Of a DNA stretch of 39,876 bases, positions 1 to 8,833 are shown piece after piece. Each line of letters opens with the position of its first letter. Position 1 is the first letter of the stretch. The stretch comes from an uncultured Treponema sp. (GTDB lineage: Bacteria; Spirochaetota; Spirochaetia; Treponematales; Treponemataceae). Under the pieces are notes generated by a model. The model saw only the letters and a program-made list of their open reading frames with translations, was not told the DNA's origin and searched no databases. The position numbers and the translations under genes are program-made. The DNA lies in NCBI GenBank assembly GCA_937901865.1, contig CALDID010000097.1, positions 1 through 39,876 on the forward strand, given 5' to 3'.

Positions 1-120
1 TATTAGACCTGTTCGGAAACCTTATGTCATTGCCGTACTTGATACGGCAATCTATTGCAATATAAGCAAAAAGATTATCGGGTCAAGCCCGATAATGACA
101 ATTATCGAACAAGTCTAATA
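1..120. repeat. REP-pair (BIME-like) element with terminal inverted repeats
   Basis: Bases 1-15 and 106-120 are inverted repeats matching at 14 of 15 positions (TATTAGACCTGTTCG against TATTAGACTTGTTCG on the other strand). Inside lie two hairpins that resemble each other in opposite orientation: 29-51 (9-bp stem ATTGCCGTA, loop CTTGA) and 74-96 (9-bp stem ATTATCGGG, loop TCAAG). Each is flanked by TGTCA and TCT, as in paired REP sequences. There is no reading frame inside. The contig starts exactly at the outer repeat, as expected when assembly breaks at a multicopy sequence. A non-autonomous mobile element is an alternative reading. Confidence 0.75.
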
Positions 121-139
121 GAGGCAAGGAGTAAGACTT

Positions 140-373
140 ATGGAAGCATTAGCAGTATATAAAACATTGCCAGCTATGGCTCAAAAAGAAGTCGATGACT
201 TCATCTATTTTATCGCGCAACGGCAACATTTAACAGAAAGAGGTTCAAGCTCTCTTCTTGAAAAGCAACTTGCTGCACTTGACGATGTTTGTGGTATGCT
301 CACAAAAGCCGAAGCAGACGCTTTAGATGAATCTTTGGAACGAGGAATACGCTTTAAGCAGGTGAATGTATGA
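140..373 (+). CDS. Antitoxin of a VapBC-like toxin-antitoxin pair
   Basis: This 77-residue protein lies directly upstream of a PIN-domain toxin gene, and the two reading frames overlap by four bases (ATGA). That size, order and overlap are typical of type II antitoxins. The N-terminal half, with the segment KEVDDFIYFIAQRQ, resembles the short antitoxins of the DUF2281 type, although no DNA-binding fold is certain by eye. The C-terminal part (LTKAEADALDESLERGIRF) would be the toxin-binding tail. An AAGGAG ribosome site precedes the ATG. The family was inferred mainly from context. It shares little with the antitoxin at 35860 except the C-terminal pattern, although the two toxins are clearly related. 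Confidence 0.75.
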   Translation: MEALAVYKTLPAMAQKEVDDFIYFIAQRQHLTERGSSSLLEKQLAALDDVCGMLTKAEADALDESLERGIRFKQVNV

Positions 374-774
374 CGTATTTCCTTGATACGAACATCATAA
401 GTTACCTTATAAAAGGTGATAAAGCATTAAAATCTAAAATTGCTTTGAAATTAAGTCAAGGCGATTTTATTAGGATTCCCCGTATAGCATACTATGAAAT
501 AGAACGTGGCTTGTTAGCAAGGGGAGCTGTAGCTAAATTCAAAAGATTTATGAATCTTGTTGAACTACTGGGAACGGTGAGTTTGACGGATAACACTCTT
601 GAGATTGCGGCTGAAATATATGCAGATTTGTCGCAGAAAGGTCAGGTCATCGAAGATGATGATATTTTTATAGGCGCGACGGCTTTAGAACATAATGCTG
701 TACTGGTTACGAATAATATAAAGCATTTGTCGCGATTGCAGGGCATTCAGTTGGAAAATTGGGCTGTGCAATGA
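370..774 (+). CDS. vapC: PIN-domain toxin (VapC-like ribonuclease)
   Basis: This 134-residue protein has the whole PIN-domain pattern: FLDTNIISYL with D6, YYEIERG with E43, the acidic cluster EDDDIFIGA with D97/D98, and VLVTNN near 112-116. These acidic residues bind Mg2+ in VapC ribonucleases, which typically cleave tRNA or rRNA when the antitoxin is lost. The start overlaps the antitoxin stop by four bases, so the genes are translationally coupled. It is a clear paralogue of the toxin at 36138 (shared YYEIERGL, IYADLxxxGQxIED, IFIGAxAL, AVLVTNN, LENWA). The cognate RNA target cannot be read from the sequence. Confidence 0.9.
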   Translation: MTYFLDTNIISYLIKGDKALKSKIALKLSQGDFIRIPRIAYYEIERGLLARGAVAKFKRFMNLVELLGTVSLTDNTLEIAAEIYADLSQKGQVIEDDDIFIGATALEHNAVLVTNNIKHLSRLQGIQLENWAVQ

Positions 775-848
775 GTTTGTGAAAAACTGGCTGTGGCTAT
801 TGTAAAACACGCTGTGTGTGCAAGCTATGGCTGAAAAGGGGTTTTAAT

Positions 849-3728
849 ATGGGATTGAATTGGAGAAAGTGCTTGGTATTGGGCGCAATGGCTCTGCCAA
901 TGATGAGCGCGAATGCTCTCGATAGCGTCGCAAAAAGCGATTTCGAGGGCGATGTGTGGGGCTTTAAGACTGCAAACGCAACGCTGAGCCACGATAAAAG
1001 CGATGTCGCAGGCAATGCAAGCGGCAAGATTTCGTTTAAGATAGAAAATCAGTCTGGCGCGCGCGTTGCTTCAAAGTCGTTCGATAAAGCGATTAGCGGC
1101 AAGGCGGTAAACATCAGCTTCGACTGGTTTCCTGGCAAGGTCAACGACAAGGGCGACAAAGCTGAAGAGAACGGCGGCGAGGTGCGCATTGTAGACACAA
1201 AGGGCAAAACGGCTTTCACCGCGAACTACACGAACAAAGGCAAAATCGCCTACTCATTCGGCAAGGCTGGCGGCGCAGATACGCAGTTCGACAACTCTAT
1301 GACGTGGTATAATATCAACGTTACATTCGACATCGTGAACAACACCTATTCGCTCACGATTACCGACAAGGCATCGGGCGAAAAAGCCGAAGCAAAAGGT
1401 AATCTGGCGGATTTCTCTGGCGCGGTGGCAAAGATGGAGGTCGCGGGCGTTCGCACAAGCGGAAACAACATCACTTGGCAGACGTATCTTGATGATGTGG
1501 CGGTTAGCGTTGACCCAATCTCCGAAAACTCTATCACGGCTATCGAAAGCGTGCCGTACAAGCGCATTTATGTGGGAAGCGCAAAGAAAGATGTCGCGTC
1601 GCTTGGTCTGGCGAAGAGCGTGCCTGCGTCATTGGCGAACGGAAAGAGCGCAGATGTCAGCGTGGAAAGCTGGAAAGCGGTCGGCGATTGGAATCCCGAT
1701 AAAGAGGGCGTGTACAAGTTTGAAGGCAAGCTAAAGACGAATGCAGGAGTGGCGAACGACCTAAATTTGACGGCGGTGCAGTATGTCTATAACCGTATCG
1801 CGCCTGCGGAACACACGAGAAACGCCGAATGGCTCGACCGCGGAGCAGTGGCTGTGCATACCGATGAGGGCATTTTGATTCAGTGGCGTATCAATGCGGA
1901 CGAATACAATATCAGAAACCTCAATTTCGTTGTGTCGAAAGCGGACAAAAAAGGCAAGCTCAAGGCATTGAACAAGAAAGGCACGCAGACGGGCAACTAT
2001 CTCGACAAGACGGGCAAAGTCGGCGATGAATACACCGTGCAGATGAGAGAGAAGACAAAGGTCTTGGAAACATTCACGGTGAAAGCAATGGCGAAAGATT
2101 ACATCGCTATTCCAATGCAGAAGCCTGAAAAGCAGCCGAACCTCAAAGGAGAGCTCATCGATTACACGTTGAACGATGTTACTGTGGGCGACCTCACAGG
2201 CGACGGACAGTATGAATATATCGTGAAGTGGTATCCGAACAACGCGATTGATTCTTCACAGCAGGCTTTGACCGCACCGACGCTCTTCGACGCATACACG
2301 CTCGACGGCACTCCGCTCTGGCGTATCAATCTCGGCTTGAGCCTCACTTCTGGCGCGCACTACAATCAGATTGCGGTGGCGGACTTCAACGGCGACGGCA
2401 AGAGCGAAGTATTCTTGAAGACAGGCGACGGCACTCGTGTCTATGGCGTAACAAACGGCAAGTTTGACGAAAACAAAGTGCTTGCAACCATCGGCAACGC
2501 TGACGACGAGGGAAAGAATATCAAGATGGACGACGTTGGCGGCGGTATGGGACACATCACGGGCGGCGCAGAGTACGCAACGTTCTTCAGCGCGGACGGA
2601 AAGGAAATCGACACTGTGCCGTATGCGCTCCCGCTTGGCGAGTCAAAAGACTGGGGCGACACTTGGTATAACAGAAGCGACCGTCATAATATGGGTATCG
2701 GCTACATCGACGGCGTGAAACCGAGCGCAGTTATCGGACGCGGCTACTATGTGCGCACAGCGATTGCGGCGTACAGCCTTGAGGGAGGCAAAGCGAAATT
2801 GCTCTGGAAGTTCGACACGAACGACCACAACAAGCGCGGCGAGAGCAAGGGTAATCATAACTGGATTATTGCGGACGTAGACAACGACGGCAAAGATGAG
2901 GTTGTCGCGGGCGGCTTGGTGCTTGACGACGACGGCTCTATCCTCTATGTGATGGACGGCGAAGACGGTCGCGAACTCGGCAGCCACGGCGATGCTATCC
3001 ACATCGGGCAGTTCTTCCCAGATGTCGAGGGGTTGTTCATCTATGAGCCGCACGAAGACCCGAACGTTGCTTCTTTGGAATTGCACGACGCGGCAACAGG
3101 CGAAACAAAACTCAAGTGGTACGCTTCAAAAGACGCAGGACGCGGCATTGCGGCGAACATCACGAGTGCACATGGCTTTGAGATTTGGGGAACAGGCGGC
3201 GCAAAGCCAGAAAACGGCGGCAGTGTTTACAGCGTATATGGCGATATTGTGAACAAGGATTGGCGCAAAGCTGGCTTGAGCGTGAACTTCAAAACGTATT
3301 GGGACGGCGACCTTTTGCACGAGCTTCTTGACGGCAAGGCAGACGCGCCTCTTGACCTCACGAAATACAACGAAAGCGCAGGCTCTGTAGAAACGCTCAA
3401 GACGTTCGACGGCACATCAAGCAACAATAGCACAAAGGCAAATCCGAGCTTGCAGGCGGACGTATTGGGCGATTGGCGCGAAGAAATCCTCGTTCGCTCT
3501 GCTGATTCAAAGGAGCTTCGCATTTACCTCACGCCGTACGAAACAAAGTACAAGCTCTTCACTCTTATGCACGACCCTGTCTATCGCAACACGGTCGCCG
3601 CACAGAACAATGGCTACAATCAGCCGCCGTGCTTGAGCTTCTATCTTGGCGAAGACATCGCGGAAACGGTACTTCAAGGCAAGCTCTCCGCTCCGACCGT
3701 GAAGTACACCTCGAACGGCGCAAAATAA
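849..3728 (+). CDS. Secreted rhamnogalacturonan lyase, PL11 family
   Basis: This protein has about 959 residues if it starts at ATG 849, chosen because AAGGGG lies just upstream and the product then begins with a signal peptide (MGLNWRKCLVLGAMALPMMSANA). In order there are a lectin-like beta-sandwich (about 25-225), an Ig-like segment (about 235-315, containing VGDWNPDKEGVYKFEG) and a PL11 catalytic propeller (about 320-950). PL11 signatures include GDLTGDGQYEYIVKW, DFNGDGKSEVFLKTGDGT (about 512), GGGMGHITGG (about 561), WYNRSDRHNMGIGYIDG (about 605) and DVDNDGKDEV (about 675). PL11 enzymes cut the rhamnose-galacturonate backbone of rhamnogalacturonan I by beta-elimination, with the DxDxDG loops binding calcium. 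It is followed by an acetylesterase gene, as in other RG-I loci. The family assignment is firm; endo or exo action is not determined. Confidence 0.92.
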   Translation: MGLNWRKCLVLGAMALPMMSANALDSVAKSDFEGDVWGFKTANATLSHDKSDVAGNASGKISFKIENQSGARVASKSFDKAISGKAVNISFDWFPGKVNDKGDKAEENGGEVRIVDTKGKTAFTANYTNKGKIAYSFGKAGGADTQFDNSMTWYNINVTFDIVNNTYSLTITDKASGEKAEAKGNLADFSGAVAKMEVAGVRTSGNNITWQTYLDDVAVSVDPISENSITAIESVPYKRIYVGSAKKDVASLGLAKSVPASLANGKSADVSVESWKAVGDWNPDKEGVYKFEGKLKTNAGVANDLNLTAVQYVYNRIAPAEHTRNAEWLDRGAVAVHTDEGILIQWRINADEYNIRNLNFVVSKADKKGKLKALNKKGTQTGNYLDKTGKVGDEYTVQMREKTKVLETFTVKAMAKDYIAIPMQKPEKQPNLKGELIDYTLNDVTVGDLTGDGQYEYIVKWYPNNAIDSSQQALTAPTLFDAYTLDGTPLWRINLGLSLTSGAHYNQIAVADFNGDGKSEVFLKTGDGTRVYGVTNGKFDENKVLATIGNADDEGKNIKMDDVGGGMGHITGGAEYATFFSADGKEIDTVPYALPLGESKDWGDTWYNRSDRHNMGIGYIDGVKPSAVIGRGYYVRTAIAAYSLEGGKAKLLWKFDTNDHNKRGESKGNHNWIIADVDNDGKDEVVAGGLVLDDDGSILYVMDGEDGRELGSHGDAIHIGQFFPDVEGLFIYEPHEDPNVASLELHDAATGETKLKWYASKDAGRGIAANITSAHGFEIWGTGGAKPENGGSVYSVYGDIVNKDWRKAGLSVNFKTYWDGDLLHELLDGKADAPLDLTKYNESAGSVETLKTFDGTSSNNSTKANPSLQADVLGDWREEILVRSADSKELRIYLTPYETKYKLFTLMHDPVYRNTVAAQNNGYNQPPCLSFYLGEDIAETVLQGKLSAPTVKYTSNGAK

Positions 3729-3744
3729 TAGCTCTGACAAGACC

Positions 3745-3836
3745 ACTGCGCTGTCTTTAGCTCATACGATGTGCTAGGCTTAGCGCAGTGGGTGTGCTAG
3801 AGTTAGCGCAAGTGATGTGCTAAGCCTAGCGCATTG
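3745..3836. repeat. Tandem array, four 23-bp units, each a short hairpin (array A)
   Basis: Four units begin at 3745, 3768, 3791 and 3814 with an exact 23-bp period. The last three carry GTGCTA, a variable 4-nt loop (GGCT, GAGT, AGCC) and TAGCGC, which pair as a 6-bp stem with one G.T wobble. The first unit is a degenerate version (GCGCTG TCTT TAGCTC). A 7-nt spacer separates stems. The array starts 16 bases after the PL11 stop and ends 25 bases before the acetylesterase ATG, so it lies in a short co-directional gap. Confidence 0.85.
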
Positions 3837-3861
3837 GCGAGATAGGGAGCAGAAGCAAGGT

Positions 3862-5100
3862 ATGACAGGAAGGAATATCATAATTATGTCTTTATTAGTG
3901 AATGTGTTGGCTGCAACAGGCGCGGCAAGTGCTGAAAGCAAAAATCTGCTCGAAAACAGCGGCTCGTATGCTGGCGCGGCGGGCTGGGATTTCGGGACAA
4001 AGGCGCAGACGAAGAAGAACAAAGCTCCTGCGTATTTTTCGCTCAAGGCGGACGACGGAAATTATCGCGTAACGATAGAAGTCGGCGGTTCGTATGCGGC
4101 GAATACGACGGTGCGATGCGAGAGTAGGCGGCTGTTGCTTGAGAATGTGGCGACGAAAAAGGGAGAAACAAAGACGTTTGTTTTTACCGTGAATAAGCGC
4201 AGTCCGCTGTTGTCCGACGGCTCAAGCGTGAAGATAAAGCCGAGAGAAAAGGATTATCTCAACTGGGACGATAAATTGACCTTTGAGTTCAACGGCAAAG
4301 CTCCTGCGGTGAAGAGTTTGAAAGTAGAGAGGGCTGACGACGCGGCGACGCTGTTTTTGTGCGGAGACTCGACGGTGGTTGACCAAGAAGCAGAGCCGTG
4401 GGCGAGCTGGGGGCAGATGATTACACGGTGGTTTGACGCGGGCGTGAGTGTGGCGAACTTTGCCGAAAGCGGAGAGAGTACGTCGAGCTTTATTGCGGAA
4501 AACAGACTTGCGAAAGTGCTTGATATGCTGAAATCGGGCGACTTTGTGGCGATTGAGTTCGGACACAACGACGAAAAGGACAAAGGCGACAATGCAGGCG
4601 CGTACAAGAATTATGCGGATAATCTGCGTTTATTCGTCGAGAAAGTTCGCGAGAAGGGGGCGAGCCCGATTATTCTTTCTCCGACGGCGCGGCGATGGTT
4701 CAACGGGGCTAAAATTACGAATACGCACGGCGATTATCCTCAGGCGGCGAAGAGCGTGGCGGAAGAGCTGGGCGTGCCGTTTATCGACATTACTGCGATG
4801 ACGACTGAAATGCTTGAGGCGGTGGGCGCGGAGGAATCGAAAAAGCTGTATGTGCATTATCCTGCCGCGACGTTCCCGAATCAAGAAAAGGCACTCAAAG
4901 ACGACACTCATTTTAATCCGTTCGGCGCGTACGAAGTGGCGAAATGCGTGGTGATGGGCTTAAAGGCAGTAAATAGCCCGTTAGCCTCTCACATCACGAG
5001 CGATTGGCAAGACTTCAACCCTGCGAAGAGCGACAATGCAGACAAATTCGTGTGGTACGGCGCACCCGACCCCGACACGCTAAAGCCCGACGGCAACTAA
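3862..5100 (+). CDS. Secreted rhamnogalacturonan acetylesterase, SGNH hydrolase (CE12-like)
   Basis: This protein has 412 residues from ATG 3862. Upstream in-frame starts would fall inside the repeat array and spoil the signal peptide (MTGRNIIIMSLLVNVLAATGAASA). Residues 30-155 look like a non-catalytic beta-sandwich. The SGNH blocks are all present: GDS with nucleophile S170, AESGES with G204, GHND with N236, and DDTHFNP with D347 and H350. Such enzymes remove acetyl groups from galacturonate in rhamnogalacturonan, which exposes the backbone to the PL11 lyase encoded just upstream. The two genes are probably cotranscribed through the 133-base gap that carries array A. Confidence 0.9.
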   Translation: MTGRNIIIMSLLVNVLAATGAASAESKNLLENSGSYAGAAGWDFGTKAQTKKNKAPAYFSLKADDGNYRVTIEVGGSYAANTTVRCESRRLLLENVATKKGETKTFVFTVNKRSPLLSDGSSVKIKPREKDYLNWDDKLTFEFNGKAPAVKSLKVERADDAATLFLCGDSTVVDQEAEPWASWGQMITRWFDAGVSVANFAESGESTSSFIAENRLAKVLDMLKSGDFVAIEFGHNDEKDKGDNAGAYKNYADNLRLFVEKVREKGASPIILSPTARRWFNGAKITNTHGDYPQAAKSVAEELGVPFIDITAMTTEMLEAVGAEESKKLYVHYPAATFPNQEKALKDDTHFNPFGAYEVAKCVVMGLKAVNSPLASHITSDWQDFNPAKSDNADKFVWYGAPDPDTLKPDGN

Positions 5101-5141
5101 GGCTCTTTCTTTAAGTTACAAATCATATATCGACTTACACT

Positions 5142-5198
5142 CCCCCTCGCCTGCTAGGAGAGGGCAGCCACAGGCTGTTTCTCAAGGGGGTGAGGTCA
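5142..5198. repeat. Dispersed C/G-rich palindromic repeat, copy 1
   Basis: This intergenic element contains CTCGCCTGCTAGGAGAGGG, the 13-nt palindrome CAGCC-ACA-GGCTG (5165-5177) and AAGGGGGTGAGGTCAA. The first block recurs in inverted orientation, and the palindrome in the same orientation, at 39769-39830. Its outer ends can pair (CCCCCT with AGGGGG). It lies between the acetylesterase and the beta-helix lipoprotein genes. It contains no reading frame. Confidence 0.75.
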
Positions 5199-5215
5199 AT
5201 TTCTAAGGAGCAACA

Positions 5216-7168
5216 ATGAAACGACTCAAATTATTTCCCGCACTCTGTGCAGTAGCGGCTCTGACCCTTATTGTCTCTTGCAATCTCGGCGGCAACTCCG
5301 ACGATGACGACACAGAGGACACAAAGACCGAGGAAACAAAAACTGAAGAAACGACCACGACAGAAAGTGCTATTGGTTATACGGCGGTTACGGGCGACGG
5401 CTCTAGTATGACATATCAGAGCTTGCCGCTGACGACAATCGCGATAGACTCTTCCGCTGGCGCACGGGCGGTGCTTAATGCAAGCGGCGACGTAGATACG
5501 ACTGCATTGCAAGCCGCACTCGATACATTCGACAATGAAGACGAACTTGCGCCGTATATCATCGCTTCTTCAGATACGGGGGGGGGTAGTTGGACGCTAA
5601 CCTATGGCAGTGCGGCGGGCAGTTCGCTTTGCGGCACCACGGTATACAAAGACAAAGAAAGCATTGCAAACGGCTTTGACGCGATAAACTACGCAATGAA
5701 AGCTCTCCCGTCTTCACGAAGCACAAAGCTCAAAATCCGTGTTGACAGCGATTTGTATTCAGGCGAACCTAGCTCTTCCGACGGCACTTCTGCGATTTCT
5801 AGTGTATCGAACTTGTATTCTATTGAAGTTTATAGCAAGTGTATTCTCGACTTCAACGGACACACGCTCTATGCGAACAACACGACGGCAAGCGAGATTG
5901 TGCCGATTTCAATGAAAAAGAAAAGCAACATCTCAATTCGCAACCTTTGCATTAACGGACACGCTCGTTATGCGATTTGGTGTTTGGGGTGCGACAATGT
6001 AGTATTTGACAATATTGTGCTGACAATGGATTCTTCAAGCGGCTTGGGCTTGCGCATTGCAGAAAGTGGCAATACTTGGAGCAAGAACGTATATGTTGAC
6101 AACATCACGGTTACGGGCTGTCAAGATAACGCGGTCGAAACGATGAAGGTGGACGGCGTGTATATCGGCACTGTTACGGCGACGGACTGCAACGACTGCG
6201 GGCTTTTGCTCAACACGACGACGAACGCGGTTGTAGGTGTGGTGAACGGCACGCGCTGTTCTCCGCGCTCATCGGACGGCGTATATGCGGCATTGCGCAC
6301 GGCGAACTATGTCGGTCCTGACGTGTATATCCACCAGATTAACGCTGTGGAGTGCGGACGCGGATATTTTAGCGTATCGGCGAACTGCGGCATTACCATT
6401 GACGAAATCAACAGCACAAACAGCTATGCACAGGCGATTTTGGTGCAGGACACACAGAACTTGCATATCAAAAGCGGCACGCTAACGGCAGGCAGCAATA
6501 ACAAGAGCAAAGGCATTGAGCTTACGAACGGAAGCGCAGGCGGCTCTCTGTCTGTAATGAACAATACGTTCGAGAATATCACGATTACAGGCTACACCTA
6601 TCCAATATATGAGCGCGATGTTGCCGATTACAACGACTTTATCAACTGCACGACGACGGGCGGACAATTCTCCAGCAACTCCGTAAAGAGCGCACGCACT
6701 TCGCACTCCGATTCGACGCTGACCATTGCGGATGGCACGACTGAGATTGCGGACGGCGCATATATGTACTACACGAATATAACGAGCGTTACTATTCCTG
6801 CAAGCGTTACGAGTATCGGCAAAAATGCGTTCTACGGCTGTACGAGCCTTCAAAGCGTTACGTTCGAGAGCGGCAGCGCACTCACCACAATCGGCGACGC
6901 GGCATTTGGCAATACGGCGATTACTTCTATCACATTCCCGTCGTCTGTAACGAGCTTCGGCTCTAACATAATGAGTACAGCGTGTTCTTCTGTTACTGTG
7001 CAATCTACTGCTATCGAAACAATGGGAACAGAAGCCTTCTTCAATCTTGCCGACCCGTCAACGATTACGTTCACCACGAAGAGCGTTTACAGCGATAACA
7101 CCTATTCTAGCGGTAGTTATGGCAACTGGTATTACTGGTACGGCTATACTCGCAGCACATTGAAATAA
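5216..7168 (+). CDS. Lipoprotein with pectate-lyase-like beta-helix and BspA-type LRR tail
   Basis: This protein has 650 residues and a lipoprotein signal (MKRLKLFPALCAVAALTLIVSC, lipidated C22), followed by an acidic and threonine-rich linker (28-55). Residues about 100-480 show the short recurring beta-strand pattern of a right-handed parallel beta-helix (for example ISIRNLCINGHARYAIWCLGCDNVVFDNIVLT), the fold of pectate lyases and other pectin-active enzymes. Residues about 500-610 carry BspA-like LRR_5 repeats (SVTIPASVTSIGKNAFYGCTSLQSVTF). It sits among RG-I enzymes, so a pectin lyase or pectin-binding role is likely, but catalytic residues were not identified. A run of nine G at 5578-5586 lies inside the frame. 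AAGGAG precedes the ATG. Confidence 0.8.
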   Translation: MKRLKLFPALCAVAALTLIVSCNLGGNSDDDDTEDTKTEETKTEETTTTESAIGYTAVTGDGSSMTYQSLPLTTIAIDSSAGARAVLNASGDVDTTALQAALDTFDNEDELAPYIIASSDTGGGSWTLTYGSAAGSSLCGTTVYKDKESIANGFDAINYAMKALPSSRSTKLKIRVDSDLYSGEPSSSDGTSAISSVSNLYSIEVYSKCILDFNGHTLYANNTTASEIVPISMKKKSNISIRNLCINGHARYAIWCLGCDNVVFDNIVLTMDSSSGLGLRIAESGNTWSKNVYVDNITVTGCQDNAVETMKVDGVYIGTVTATDCNDCGLLLNTTTNAVVGVVNGTRCSPRSSDGVYAALRTANYVGPDVYIHQINAVECGRGYFSVSANCGITIDEINSTNSYAQAILVQDTQNLHIKSGTLTAGSNNKSKGIELTNGSAGGSLSVMNNTFENITITGYTYPIYERDVADYNDFINCTTTGGQFSSNSVKSARTSHSDSTLTIADGTTEIADGAYMYYTNITSVTIPASVTSIGKNAFYGCTSLQSVTFESGSALTTIGDAAFGNTAITSITFPSSVTSFGSNIMSTACSSVTVQSTAIETMGTEAFFNLADPSTITFTTKSVYSDNTYSSGSYGNWYYWYGYTRSTLK

Positions 7169-7243
7169 GGCGTTGAGCTATCAAGTGAGTATCTTCGCAT
7201 AACGAGAGGGTACTCACATATTTGCTTGAAAGGCGGGATTTTT

Positions 7244-8722
7244 ATGATGAAAAGAATTGGTGTGTTATTGTTGATTGCGTCGCTTTTTGCTTGCAAAACG
7301 GCAATCGATGACGAAGATACAGAAAGTGAAAAAGAAACAGAGATTGTTGAGGAAAAAAATGAAACTGACCAACTTACAACTACAAATGGTGCTGTTGTCA
7401 TTAACGGTACAAGTTATGCTCTTAGCGCAGATGAATATTTTACTGCATTAGACGGCGATTTTAGCGGCACGGTAACGAATGGCACATTATCTGCGAGCGA
7501 GTCATTCTATTTCCGCGCACCAGTGGACAACGGGAATTATAAAGTCGTTATTGATACGAACGCGACTTCTGTTATTTCGGAGTGTATCACGGAAGATGTA
7601 ACGTATTATTTCGTGAACAGCGCAGGTACTGAAATAGAAAAGACGTATTCGCCGCAAAAGTTCGACAATGGACAAGCCTATATCGGTGTTACAAAGGAGA
7701 TTACAAGCGGAGAGGCGTTTGAAGTGGCGGTATGCGACGGCGTGCTTGATTTGGAGTTTGTATACAAAAGCGCGGCGATTACGATTTCTGGCATATCGAT
7801 AGAAAAAGAAAGCTATAGTGCGCGCGAAAAGCCGTATCTTTTGGCTATCGGCGATTCTACTCTTGCGCTTGGGGACAACACGATAAAGGCTTCTAGCACC
7901 TATTGTTCGTGGGGAGCTTCGATTTCTAACGGATATGTATCGCTTCCAAGTTCTCTCGGTGGCTTTGTGAATTGCGGACAATCGGGCGGCGACGCGGTTA
8001 CGATTTACACTGATGCGCGAATCGAAAAACTGCTGTTGAATTGTCGTCCTGGCGATTATGTTTCGGTCAACATCGGCATTAACAACAATAAGAGCTATGA
8101 AATTGGCGGTCAAAGCGTTGCAAAATCAGGCTCTCTTGCGGCTATGGGGGCGATTTTGGAAAAGTATCTCATTGATGCTGTGAAAGAACGCGGCGGAATC
8201 CCATTCATCACGACGATAACTGCACAAGGACTAGATAAATCGACAGAAACAGCAGAAAGCAATAGCGGTGTATACAATTACGCAGAAACGACAATAACAA
8301 CGGCATATTCTAACTCTTATGCAACAAGTTCTCTTTTTGGCTCTGATTACGATATGTATAAGAACACAGGAAATGCGTATTATGCAGGTGTTGCGTATAG
8401 TGTAGGCGACAAAATCCCTGCGACAACGTGGATAAACAGTCGCCACACAAATCCGTATAATATTGCGCTGTTTGACATTGCTAATTATTACGAATGTCCG
8501 ATAGTTGACCTTGGTGTGTATGGCGAAAAGTATCTCAACGAGCATTTATCGAGTGCAGAGGATTTTGCGACAGTGCGCGACGAATATTACACCGATAAGC
8601 ACCATTATCAAAAGCCGTGGGGAAATATTCTCGCAACATATATGCTAGAGTGTGTGGATTCTATGTGTTCAGGCACATATTCATACCCATATAGCGATTA
8701 TGAACCGAAGTATGTGAAATAA
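7244..8722 (+). CDS. SGNH/GDSL esterase lipoprotein, divergent acetylesterase-like
   Basis: This protein has 492 residues from ATG 7244, chosen because AAAGGCGGG lies 7-15 bases upstream; a TTG at 7226 is less likely. MMKRIGVLLLIASLFAC is a lipoprotein signal with C17, followed by an acidic linker. Residues 60-190 look like a beta-sandwich. Block I is IGDS with S205, block II NCGQSGG with G245, and block V DKHH with D451 and H454. Block III reads NIGINNN (278-282) where CE12 enzymes have GHND, so its conserved His is replaced by Ile. The order of domains matches the acetylesterase at 3862, suggesting a carbohydrate esterase acting on pectin at the outer surface with altered substrate or activity. 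Confidence 0.8.
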   Translation: MMKRIGVLLLIASLFACKTAIDDEDTESEKETEIVEEKNETDQLTTTNGAVVINGTSYALSADEYFTALDGDFSGTVTNGTLSASESFYFRAPVDNGNYKVVIDTNATSVISECITEDVTYYFVNSAGTEIEKTYSPQKFDNGQAYIGVTKEITSGEAFEVAVCDGVLDLEFVYKSAAITISGISIEKESYSAREKPYLLAIGDSTLALGDNTIKASSTYCSWGASISNGYVSLPSSLGGFVNCGQSGGDAVTIYTDARIEKLLLNCRPGDYVSVNIGINNNKSYEIGGQSVAKSGSLAAMGAILEKYLIDAVKERGGIPFITTITAQGLDKSTETAESNSGVYNYAETTITTAYSNSYATSSLFGSDYDMYKNTGNAYYAGVAYSVGDKIPATTWINSRHTNPYNIALFDIANYYECPIVDLGVYGEKYLNEHLSSAEDFATVRDEYYTDKHHYQKPWGNILATYMLECVDSMCSGTYSYPYSDYEPKYVK

Positions 8723-8756
8723 CAAGCCAGCACAGACAAATTCCATTCTAAAAATA

Positions 8757-8786
8757 TTGACAATGGATTTTTAATTATGGTAATAT
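8757..8786 (+). promoter_or_regulatory. Sigma70-type promoter of yebC
   Basis: A perfect -35 box TTGACA (8757-8762) and a -10 box TAATAT (8781-8786) are separated by 18 bases, about 47 bases upstream of the yebC start. It also separates yebC from the pectin gene group. Confidence 0.8.
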
Positions 8787-8833
8787 GATACACAATCTGT
8801 TTTTTAATCACTCGTATTGATAAGGAGTTCTCA

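Noticed and set aside
778..848. Sixth hairpin array upstream of the PL11 gene
   Set aside because: Repeated GGCTGTGGCT and GCTGTGTGTGC phrases occur, but no constant period or convincing dyads could be established.
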